Shown here: one piece after another, positions 1 through 4,869 of the stretch | How positions within the stretch are numbered: the stretch's first letter is position 1 | Layout of the letters: each line of letters opens with the position of its first letter | Assembly: GCA_003455655.1 (NCBI GenBank) | Contig: DMQP01000067.1 | Location: 1 to 5,381 of the forward strand | From: Treponema sp. | GTDB lineage: Bacteria > Spirochaetota > Spirochaetia > Treponematales > Treponemataceae | Direction: 5' to 3' | Length of the DNA stretch: 5,381 nucleotides | Made by a program: the position numbers and the translations under genes | The notes under the pieces: generated by a model | What the model saw: the letters and a program-made list of their open reading frames with translations, nothing else | Told to the model about the DNA's origin: nothing | Databases searched by the model: none

Positions 1-17
1 TATAAGAGGTCTGAGTT

Positions 18-22
18 GGAGG
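18..22 (+). promoter_or_regulatory. Shine-Dalgarno of the GGDEF gene
   Basis: GGAGG sits 5 nt before ATG 28. It decides the start against the in-frame TTG at 16, which overlaps this site. TATAAG at 1-6 could be the matching -10 element, but its -35 region is outside the window. Confidence 0.8.
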
Positions 23-27
23 ATAAA

Positions 28-1527
28 ATGAACGGTAAACTGGTTACGGAGTACGACGACTTCCTGCATGAGAATCGAATTAAAGTTAACAGATACATGA
101 ATCGTGTTTTGTGGTTTTTTGTGTTAACCGGTCCTGCTATTGCCTTGGGAATTAAGACAGGAACTTTTCATGATATTTCTTACCTTACTTGTGTTTGCAT
201 TTCTGCAACAGTTGTTGTTTTGTCGGCAATTCATCTTCTATTGTACAGAAAGTTTCCCAGCAGTTCTTTTACTTGTGTCTTTGCACTTACGGCTTTGGAT
301 GCTCTTATTGTTTACATGTATTGTTCGCATGTAAGCATTTATTTGACTTGGTTTTTAGTTCCGCTTTTAAGTCTTTTGTTTTGTGAAAAGTATTTGTATT
401 TTTTTGCAACTGGAATGAATTACATTCTGATGGGTTTGGCTACTTGGATTGTTGCTCCGTATAAAGCAGCTTTTTGCAGTGATTACAATACTGCAAGCTC
501 TTACTTTTTAAATACAATTTCTGGCTTTACTATTGAAACAATTATTATGTTTGTGTCTGGGTTCATTATTGGAAAACTTACCTTAGAGTACTTTAAAAAA
601 CTTTTTTCTCAGTATGAACAAATTAAGAATCAGGAAAAAGAAATGGAAGAAAAAATGAATATTCTTGATTCTATGGCAGAAATTTATGACAATGTAAACC
701 TTATTGATTTTGTTCATAATACTGAAATGTCTTTGCGCGATTCTGAACAAAGAAAACATGGCATTGATTTAAGAAGTCAAACTCATACGCTTATGAATCA
801 GAAAATTTGTAAGCAAGTTATGCCTGACCAACTGGATGAGTTTTTAACTTTTACAAACATAAAGACAGTTCGGTCTCGTCTTTCACAAAAAAAATTAATC
901 AGTGCAGATTTTATAGATGTAATTTCTGGCTGGTTCCGTGCTCAGTATATTACTGTTGATTCTACGTTAGACGGAATTCCGAATGTAGTTATTTATACTA
1001 CACGAAATGTAGATGATGAAAAGCGCAGAGAAGAGAATCTTATTCGAATTTCTATGACTGATGAAATGACTCGTCTTTATAACCGTCGCTGCTATGACGA
1101 AGACCTAAAACAAATTCGCGAAGGAACACTAATGGATAACTTTGTTCTTTTTGCAATTGATGTTAATGGTCTTAAAAAAGTGAATGATACAAAAGGACAT
1201 GCTGCTGGTGATGAATTGATTAAAGGTGCAGCAAATTGTCTTGCTTTATCTATTGGAAATAAGGGTAAAGTGTACAGAACTGGTGGTGATGAGTTTATGG
1301 CTGTTGTTCAGACAGAAAATCCTGAACAGTTACGAAATGCTATAAAAGACAAAACAAAAGAATGGCACGGAATTTATACAGAAGAAATAACCATGTCTAT
1401 AGGATATGCATCTCATAAAGAAAATCCTGATGCATCAATAGACGACTTAGAGCACATTGCAGACACAGATATGTACAACGATAAGGAACGTTTTTACAAA
1501 GAGCGCGGATTGGACAGAAGACGCTAA
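28..1527 (+). CDS. Membrane-bound GGDEF protein, probable diguanylate cyclase
   Basis: Predicted to make cyclic di-GMP from two GTP at the inner face of the cytoplasmic membrane. The 499-residue protein has about six hydrophobic helices (roughly residues 26-42, 50-73, 80-98, 101-119, 122-143, 163-183). A charged coiled-coil stretch follows (about 190-215), then a PAS-like region (about 212-335), then the GGDEF domain (about 340-490). The active site is intact: GGDEF at 419-423, metal-binding Asp378 in FAIDVN, the NGLKKVND and GH..GD signatures at 380-394, SIGYA at 457-461 and the ADTDMY helix. The RxxD inhibitory site expected at 410-413 reads GNKG, so product inhibition through it is unlikely. 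The start is ATG 28, because GGAGG at 18-22 lies 5 nt upstream; an in-frame TTG at 16 overlaps that ribosome binding site. The N-terminal helices probably sense a signal, but no ligand can be inferred. Its stop overlaps the convergent gene's stop. Confidence 0.93.
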   Translation: MNGKLVTEYDDFLHENRIKVNRYMNRVLWFFVLTGPAIALGIKTGTFHDISYLTCVCISATVVVLSAIHLLLYRKFPSSSFTCVFALTALDALIVYMYCSHVSIYLTWFLVPLLSLLFCEKYLYFFATGMNYILMGLATWIVAPYKAAFCSDYNTASSYFLNTISGFTIETIIMFVSGFIIGKLTLEYFKKLFSQYEQIKNQEKEMEEKMNILDSMAEIYDNVNLIDFVHNTEMSLRDSEQRKHGIDLRSQTHTLMNQKICKQVMPDQLDEFLTFTNIKTVRSRLSQKKLISADFIDVISGWFRAQYITVDSTLDGIPNVVIYTTRNVDDEKRREENLIRISMTDEMTRLYNRRCYDEDLKQIREGTLMDNFVLFAIDVNGLKKVNDTKGHAAGDELIKGAANCLALSIGNKGKVYRTGGDEFMAVVQTENPEQLRNAIKDKTKEWHGIYTEEITMSIGYASHKENPDASIDDLEHIADTDMYNDKERFYKERGLDRRR

Positions 1528-2183
1528 GAGCTTACTAACTCATAGCTGTTTTGTGTTAGTTCACAGAGTGTGTCAAAGTCGGTCACTGCTGTAAGTAGAA
1601 TGGTAATCCAATGTTTTTTGTTCATGTGATAGGCTTTAAAAATTGATTTGTTATCAATGAGTGTGGGAATAGTGTTTTCATCTGCTTTGAGGTTTACGAC
1701 AAAGACTTCTTCTTCAGACTTTAGTCCCAGTTGTCTGTATTTTATTTTCATAATAAGTGCAAACCATTTGTTGTTGGAACAGCGGAAGACACAAGCGTCT
1801 GGAGTTGACTCCCAAGGAAAATCTGGGTTGGCTGAAAAGTGCGACTGTAAGTAAGATACATATTTGTCGCGTAGGTTTTTTGTTTCAAAACAGTTGCTTT
1901 TAATACTTTCGATTATATTCTGAACTGCTTCTCTTAGTTTTGCAACAAAAGCTCCATTAACAGTGGGCATATCAAAAAGAGCATATTGTTCATTTGTTGT
2001 TGCATCGAAGACATGAACTTCTAGCTTTTGCTTTTCTGCATCAAGATGTAGTTCTGCAAAAAAACTTCCGTCTAAAATGTTCTTACGTAAAAAATAGTCT
2101 TTGTTTTTTGTAAGTGTAAAACCTGCAGCAGTTAGTGAAGATATTTTTAACTTTGCTGAACAAAACAAGTAGCTGTAATCCAT
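1524..2183 (-). CDS. MmcQ/YjbR family protein with N-terminal extension
   Basis: A 219-residue cytosolic protein. The C-terminal half (about 105-217) matches the YjbR/MmcQ (DUF419, CyaY-like fold) family: YLQSHF at 111-116, FPWESTPDACVFR at 122-134, KWFALIM at 139-145, VVNLKA at 162-167, and the signature YHMNKKHWITI at 185-195 ending in SYELV. Members are often labelled DNA-binding, but their cellular role is not settled. The N-terminal 100 residues are a beta-rich extension found in longer clostridial and spirochaete members; it ends in GAFVAKLREA and a helix before the YjbR core. It follows the 60-residue gene by 8 nt on the same strand, so the two are probably co-transcribed. A GAGG about 13 nt before the ATG lies in the end of the upstream gene, a long spacing that hints at translational coupling. 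Its TAG shares bases with the TAA of the convergent GGDEF gene. Confidence 0.9.
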   Translation of the reverse strand: MDYSYLFCSAKLKISSLTAAGFTLTKNKDYFLRKNILDGSFFAELHLDAEKQKLEVHVFDATTNEQYALFDMPTVNGAFVAKLREAVQNIIESIKSNCFETKNLRDKYVSYLQSHFSANPDFPWESTPDACVFRCSNNKWFALIMKIKYRQLGLKSEEEVFVVNLKADENTIPTLIDNKSIFKAYHMNKKHWITILLTAVTDFDTLCELTQNSYELVSS

Positions 2184-2191
2184 TTGTGTTT

Positions 2192-2374
2192 TTAATCCTC
2201 GTAATCATGGTCGTATGATTGTCGCCAATCTTTTTTGTTTTTCCAGTTGGTAGATTTTTCTTGCAGCATTTCTGCATCTTCTCTTCCCTGAATTATTCGC
2301 CATTTGTCAAAGTCTTTTGAAAGCGGTTTTTTGTCTTTGTTCTTTTCGCGTAAGTCTTCTTCACCGTTTGCCAT
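2192..2374 (-). CDS. Unknown small hydrophilic protein (60 residues)
   Basis: I do not recognise this protein. It is 60 residues long, very rich in Lys, Asp and Glu, with no membrane segment, no signal peptide and no cysteine. Two tryptophan patches (KWRIIQGRED at about 24-33; NWKNKKDWRQ at about 43-52) sit between charged stretches, and it ends in YDHDYED. The case for a real gene is the translation start: AGGAAGGAG at 2383-2391 ends 8 nt before the ATG, the strongest ribosome binding site in the window. A consensus-like promoter also lies upstream at 2440-2468, and the YjbR-family gene follows 8 nt later on the same strand. It probably forms a two-gene operon with it; a partner role for the YjbR protein is only a guess. 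A second, out-of-phase frame over 2083-2277 lacks such support. Confidence 0.72.
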   Translation of the reverse strand: MANGEEDLREKNKDKKPLSKDFDKWRIIQGREDAEMLQEKSTNWKNKKDWRQSYDHDYED

Positions 2375-2382
2375 GAACTTTA

Positions 2383-2391
2383 CTCCTTCCT
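2383..2391 (-). promoter_or_regulatory. Strong Shine-Dalgarno of the 60-residue gene
   Basis: On the minus strand AGGAAGGAG is followed by 8 nt (TAAAGTTC) and then ATG at 2374. The site is formed by the last codons of the hydrolase-like remnant. Confidence 0.8.
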
Positions 2392-2439
2392 ATAACAAAT
2401 GACACTGAAAAGAATTTCTCTTTTTGTGTGACCAGGAAG

Positions 2440-2468
2440 ATTATAAACTTCAAGTGTTTTTCCTTCAA
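2440..2468 (-). promoter_or_regulatory. Sigma-70-type promoter for the small-protein/YjbR unit
   Basis: On the minus strand TTGAAG (2463-2468) and a perfect TATAAT (2440-2445) are separated by exactly 17 nt. Transcription would start near 2433, giving a leader of roughly 59 nt before the small gene's ATG. The element lies wholly inside the hydrolase-like remnant, and its TATAAT corresponds to the Tyr-Asn codons of that frame. It was read by eye and not tested. Confidence 0.6.
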
Positions 2469-2550
2469 GATCAATAACATCACCACCAGAGATAGATGTT
2501 CTCGTGGGCTCGTCTTGAGTCTGCGGGATTTTAATAGAGTTTTCCCCCTC

Positions 2551-2579
2551 TTGTCTTATTCCCCAAACTGTAGCATACT
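2551..2579 (+). promoter_or_regulatory. Possible promoter of the LEA2 lipoprotein gene
   Basis: TTGTCT (2551-2556) and CATACT (2574-2579) are 17 nt apart, each matching four of six consensus bases. Transcription would begin near 2586, about 3 nt before ATG 2589, which has no Shine-Dalgarno. The match is moderate. Confidence 0.35.
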
Positions 2580-2588
2580 TTATTCGCT

Positions 2589-3602
2589 ATGAAGAATTTT
2601 CGTGTAAAACTGTTGCATTGTTTTGTTTTACTTTGCCTTTGTGCAATGTCTTTCTTTACTGTTTCTTGCGAATCTTTGGGGCAACTGTTGGGGGCTATGA
2701 GTCTTCCTTCGCTCTCTATGGATTCGGTTTCTATAAAAGGGCTTGATCTTGAAGGCATTACTTTTGCCTGTGACTATTCCATAACAAATCCTTATCCTGT
2801 TGCTTTTTCCATTAAACAACTTGCTGCTGACATAAATTATGAAGGCGGCACTTTTACAAAACTTAGTTCTGAAAATGGTGTGTCTGTTGCTTCTCGTTCT
2901 ACAAAGCGTAATTCGCTAACGGTAAAAATTCCTTACGACACAATTCTTTCTTTTGCTAAAAAAACAAATGGAAAATCTTCTTTGCCTTTTACTCTTGATG
3001 GTTCGCTTGCTCTTGATATGTCTGCGGTAAGTTTGTTTGAAGGTGATAGTTTTTCAATTCCATTCACAAAGAATTTTTCTGTTCCTGTGGTAAAGCCTCA
3101 GTTTTCTGTTTCTAATGCAAAGGTTGTGCTTCCTTCTGCAGAAGATCTTTACAAACAAATTCTTTCAAGCGGACAAAATGCTCTTAATTCTGCTGCTGTT
3201 GCTACTGCTTTAATTACGGGGCAGAATCTTACGGAAGACATGCTTAAGGGAATTAATATAAACATTGATTTTACTTTTGATCTTGCGGTTGAAAATCAGG
3301 GAACTGCTGCATGGAAGTTTTTGGTTAATGACTGTGCTCTTAAAACAAATACAGGTTCTCTTCTTTCGGTAACTCCTGGAACAAGTAAAGCAATTTCTTC
3401 TTCAAGCGGAACGGTTCCTATGAAAGTTTCTCTTAACACTGTGCAAGCTGCTTCCTTTATTGTTCAGTTGTTAACAAAGAAAGGTGGTAATCCTACATTC
3501 CAATTGTCGAGCGCTCTTTCATTTCCTGAATTGTCTTATGCTCCCAATTTGCCGCTTTCTTATTCTTACGAAATACCGCTTAGAACTATTGCAACAAAGT
3601 AG
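2589..3602 (+). CDS. LEA type 2 (WHy domain) lipoprotein
   Basis: A 337-residue envelope lipoprotein. A basic N-terminus (MKNFRVK), a hydrophobic stretch (about 8-23) and TVSC at 24-27 form a lipoprotein signal peptide with Cys27 as the lipidated residue. The lipobox is loose (Thr at -3), as is common in spirochaetes. Residues about 45-165 form a LEA2/WHy domain: SIKGLDLEGITFACDYSITNPYP (48-70) with the family's N-P-Y/F-P motif, then beta strands ending in KIPYDTIL. A second, more diverged WHy-like unit spans about 222-315 (NINIDFTFDLAVEN onwards, SLNTV, FQLSSALSF). LEA2 proteins form beta sandwiches; their role in bacteria is poorly known, perhaps envelope stability or stress tolerance. No Shine-Dalgarno precedes the ATG, but the signal peptide requires this start and an in-frame TAG at 2571-2573 excludes a longer one. 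It converges on the YczE-type gene across only 6 nt. Confidence 0.85.
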   Translation: MKNFRVKLLHCFVLLCLCAMSFFTVSCESLGQLLGAMSLPSLSMDSVSIKGLDLEGITFACDYSITNPYPVAFSIKQLAADINYEGGTFTKLSSENGVSVASRSTKRNSLTVKIPYDTILSFAKKTNGKSSLPFTLDGSLALDMSAVSLFEGDSFSIPFTKNFSVPVVKPQFSVSNAKVVLPSAEDLYKQILSSGQNALNSAAVATALITGQNLTEDMLKGININIDFTFDLAVENQGTAAWKFLVNDCALKTNTGSLLSVTPGTSKAISSSSGTVPMKVSLNTVQAASFIVQLLTKKGGNPTFQLSSALSFPELSYAPNLPLSYSYEIPLRTIATK

Positions 3603-3608
3603 AAAATT

Positions 3609-4256
3609 TTATTTGCGCAATAATTCTTTAGTTACTTCAATGACTCCTCTGTGATGCAAAGAGCGTGGTTCAAAATGAATGACTGAATACACTAACTGCA
3701 TAACAAGACCGGCTCCAAAGGTGCTTATAACTGTTCCAATTTCAACGGGTCCGCCGAGGAGCCAACCTGCTAACAGAACAACTGCCCATAACATTATTTC
3801 TACAATTCCAATAGGAACTTTTGGCATTCGTTTCCCCAAGCCAACTAAAAGTGAATCTCGAGGTCCGCAACACTGCTGGCTTTTCATATACACTGCCATA
3901 CCTAATGCCATAAAAACAAAACCTACAAGCATAATGCCTATGCCTAAAAACATATTTGTGTTTAGTGGAAAAGGATTAATGGTGTTAAAGAACTGCACAA
4001 AGTTTCCTGTTGCAAGTGCGTCAATAATTGTTCCGTAACCAATTTTTTCTTTGAGTAGAATATCAATTCCCAAAACAACAAGTGCAATAAGGGTCATGAT
4101 AATTCCGTAATTGAAGGGAGTATGACTGGCTATTCCCATTCCCAAACAATCCCAAGGAGCAAGTCCTATGTTTGCAAAGATGGTAAGGTGAACGCCAAAA
4201 GAAAAAATAAACAGCCCAAAAAAAATTTGCAACCATTCAAGCAGGATTTTTCGCAT
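3609..4256 (-). CDS. YczE/YyaS/YitT-type integral membrane protein
   Basis: A 215-residue polytopic inner-membrane protein with about five hydrophobic segments (roughly 8-28, 50-67, 102-124, 147-167, 171-193). Family marks are ANIGLAPWDCLGMGIA (28-43), with the N.G..PWD motif, and GPRDSLLVGLGKR (131-143), then PVEIGTVISTFGAG (170-183). The length and N-terminus fit the Bacillus YczE family (COG2364), whose transport or regulatory substrate is unknown. The extra Cys-Cys pair just before GPRD (129-130) is notable. It follows mscL on the same strand after 39 nt and may be read through from it, but that gap also carries its own promoter-like element. No clear Shine-Dalgarno precedes the ATG; the start is chosen because the first helix and the MRK N-terminus fit the family. 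The frame closes 6 nt from the convergent lipoprotein stop. Confidence 0.88.
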   Translation of the reverse strand: MRKILLEWLQIFFGLFIFSFGVHLTIFANIGLAPWDCLGMGIASHTPFNYGIIMTLIALVVLGIDILLKEKIGYGTIIDALATGNFVQFFNTINPFPLNTNMFLGIGIMLVGFVFMALGMAVYMKSQQCCGPRDSLLVGLGKRMPKVPIGIVEIMLWAVVLLAGWLLGGPVEIGTVISTFGAGLVMQLVYSVIHFEPRSLHHRGVIEVTKELLRK

Positions 4257-4262
4257 GAACTG

Positions 4263-4292
4263 ATACTACAATTTTCTGGGCTGTCGGGTCAA
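4263..4292 (-). promoter_or_regulatory. Possible promoter of the YczE-type gene
   Basis: On the minus strand TTGACC (4287-4292, five of six) and TAGTAT (4263-4268, four of six) are separated by 18 nt. The first transcribed base would fall on or next to the A of the ATG at 4256, giving a leaderless message. This fits the absence of a ribosome binding site. Read by eye only. Confidence 0.4.
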
Positions 4293-4295
4293 CAA

Positions 4296-4715
4296 TTATT
4301 TGTTTTTAAGTAAGTCGCGAATTTCTTCCAAGAGAACTGCTTCATCTGATTTAACAACTACAGGCGGTTCTTCTGGTTTTTCTGCTTCCTTCTTCTTAAA
4401 CTTTTCGAAAATCTGAATGACAACGAAAATACAGAAGGCAACAATTAAAAAGTCGACAATCGTCTGAATAAAAACACCGTACTTAATTTCAGTTTCGCCA
4501 ATTTTAAGCATGAGCGAAGTAAAATCAATTTTACCCAGTGCAAGTCCAATCAGTGGCATAATGATGTCGTTTACCAGGCTTGTAACAATCTTTCCGAATG
4601 CACCGCCTATAATTACACCAACTGCCATATCAATCACGTTTCCCCGTGAAATGAATTTTTTGAATGCACTTAATTCTTTACCAGCTGCACTCAGTCCATC
4701 TTTTAAGTTTGCCAT
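4296..4715 (-). CDS. mscL: Large-conductance mechanosensitive channel MscL
   Basis: A pressure-relief channel of the cytoplasmic membrane that opens on hypo-osmotic shock to release small solutes; it works as a homopentamer. The 139-residue protein has the family architecture: an N-terminal helix (KELSAFKKFISRGNVIDMAV), the pore-lining TM1 (about 29-53, GVIIGGAFGKIVTSLVNDII, followed by MPLIG), a short periplasmic loop (about 60-80), TM2 (about 81-103), a charged linker and the C-terminal helix EAVLLEEIRDLLKNK (125-139). The start is 4715. AGAGGT lies 7 nt upstream, and the in-frame ATG at 4763 falls within the -35 box of the promoter at 4735-4763, so an N-terminal extension is excluded if that promoter is used. 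It is about the usual MscL length (136 in E. coli). The YczE-type gene follows after 39 nt; the ABC permease gene diverges upstream. Confidence 0.97.
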   Translation of the reverse strand: MANLKDGLSAAGKELSAFKKFISRGNVIDMAVGVIIGGAFGKIVTSLVNDIIMPLIGLALGKIDFTSLMLKIGETEIKYGVFIQTIVDFLIVAFCIFVVIQIFEKFKKKEAEKPEEPPVVVKSDEAVLLEEIRDLLKNK

Positions 4716-4722
4716 ATTGTAT

Positions 4723-4728
4723 ACCTCT
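4723..4728 (-). promoter_or_regulatory. Shine-Dalgarno of mscL
   Basis: AGAGGT on the minus strand lies 7 nt before ATG 4715. It supports this start over ATG 4736 and ATG 4763. Confidence 0.75.
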
Positions 4729-4734
4729 TGGTTC

Positions 4735-4763
4735 ATTATACGCGTTCTTTTGTTATTTGGCAA
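4735..4763 (-). promoter_or_regulatory. mscL promoter, near-consensus sigma-70 type
   Basis: On the minus strand TTGCCA (4758-4763, five of six) and a perfect TATAAT (4735-4740) are separated by exactly 17 nt. Transcription would start near 4728, leaving a leader of about 13 nt that begins at the ribosome binding site. Confidence 0.75.
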
Positions 4764-4768
4764 ACAGT

Positions 4769-4785
4769 TATAGAAAAAATCTATA
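4769..4785. repeat. Small inverted repeat between the divergent promoters
   Basis: TATAGA and TCTATA flank five A residues, giving 6-bp perfect arms. It sits 5 bp upstream of the mscL -35 box in a very AT-rich stretch. It may be a regulator site or a chance result of composition. Confidence 0.3.
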
Positions 4786-4806
4786 TCTCATATAAAAAAG
4801 AAGTAT

Positions 4807-4835
4807 TTGTGGAACTTTGAAAAAAAGTATATAAC
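4807..4835 (+). promoter_or_regulatory. Possible promoter of the ABC permease gene
   Basis: TATAAC at 4830-4835 matches five of six -10 bases; TTGTGG at 4807-4812, 17 nt upstream, is a weak -35. Transcription would begin near 4842, inside the palindrome at 4831-4855. An alternative -35 is TTGAAA at 4817-4822, which has only a poor -10 partner. Confidence 0.45.
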
Positions 4836-4855
4836 CTAGCGTATCACTAGGATAT
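4831..4855. promoter_or_regulatory. Imperfect palindrome, candidate operator of the permease gene
   Basis: Nine-bp arms (4831-4839 and 4847-4855) match at eight of nine positions. The perfect core is CCTAG-N7-CTAGG. The palindrome overlaps the predicted -10 and start point of the permease transcript, the usual place for a repressor site. No T tract follows, so it is not a terminator. I cannot name the regulator. Confidence 0.5.
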
Positions 4856-4859
4856 AAAC

Positions 4860-4866
4860 GAGGTGA
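4860..4866 (+). promoter_or_regulatory. Shine-Dalgarno of the permease gene
   Basis: GAGGTGA, with its GAGG core 6 nt before ATG 4870, clearly marks the start. Confidence 0.8.
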
Positions 4867-4869
4867 AGC

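Larger units (their letters stand above)
2380..2586 (-). pseudogene. Remnant resembling an MBL-fold metallo-hydrolase
   Basis: A 68-codon frame stays open on the minus strand from just after an in-frame TAG (2587-2589) to a TAA at 2380-2382. It contains no ATG, GTG or TTG in frame, so it is not a functional gene as it stands. Its core reads GDVIDLEGKTLEVYNLPGHT, which closely follows the pattern GDVIDLGGRTLEV...PGHT of metallo-beta-lactamase-fold (glyoxalase II-like) hydrolases; the His of PGHT would be a metal ligand. The HxHxDH half expected upstream is missing, where the opposite-strand lipoprotein gene now begins. After PGHT the usual GSI.LLD continuation is replaced by unrelated residues, and the frame ends about 15 codons later. 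The family assignment rests on this one motif. It could instead be the end of some other protein, but the lack of a start codon supports decay. Confidence 0.5.

Noticed and set aside
16..27. TTG at 16 as an upstream start for the GGDEF gene
   Set aside because: It overlaps the GGAGG ribosome binding site that serves ATG 28 and has no site of its own.
887..894. Run of eight A residues in the GGDEF gene as a phase-variation tract
   Set aside because: It is short, common at this base composition, and the frame is intact; nothing suggests on/off switching.
1534..1560. Inverted repeat ACTAAC...GTTAGT as a terminator between the convergent genes
   Set aside because: The arms are only 6 bp, the loop is 15 nt, no T tract follows on either strand, and it lies in the coding end of the YjbR-family gene.
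2531..2758. Minus-strand open frame of 75 codons
   Set aside because: It is antisense to the lipoprotein signal-peptide region, has no ribosome binding site and shows no family resemblance.
3611..3626. TTGCGCAA palindrome near the convergent stops as a terminator
   Set aside because: The 8-bp palindrome has no loop, the flanking arms do not pair well and no T tract follows.
3679..4038. Plus-strand open frame of 119 codons antisense to the YczE-type gene
   Set aside because: The opposite strand encodes a clear membrane family with conserved motifs; this frame has odd composition and no ribosome binding site.
4510..4773. Plus-strand open frame of 87 codons antisense to mscL
   Set aside because: MscL on the other strand is unambiguous; this frame is a by-product of its codons.
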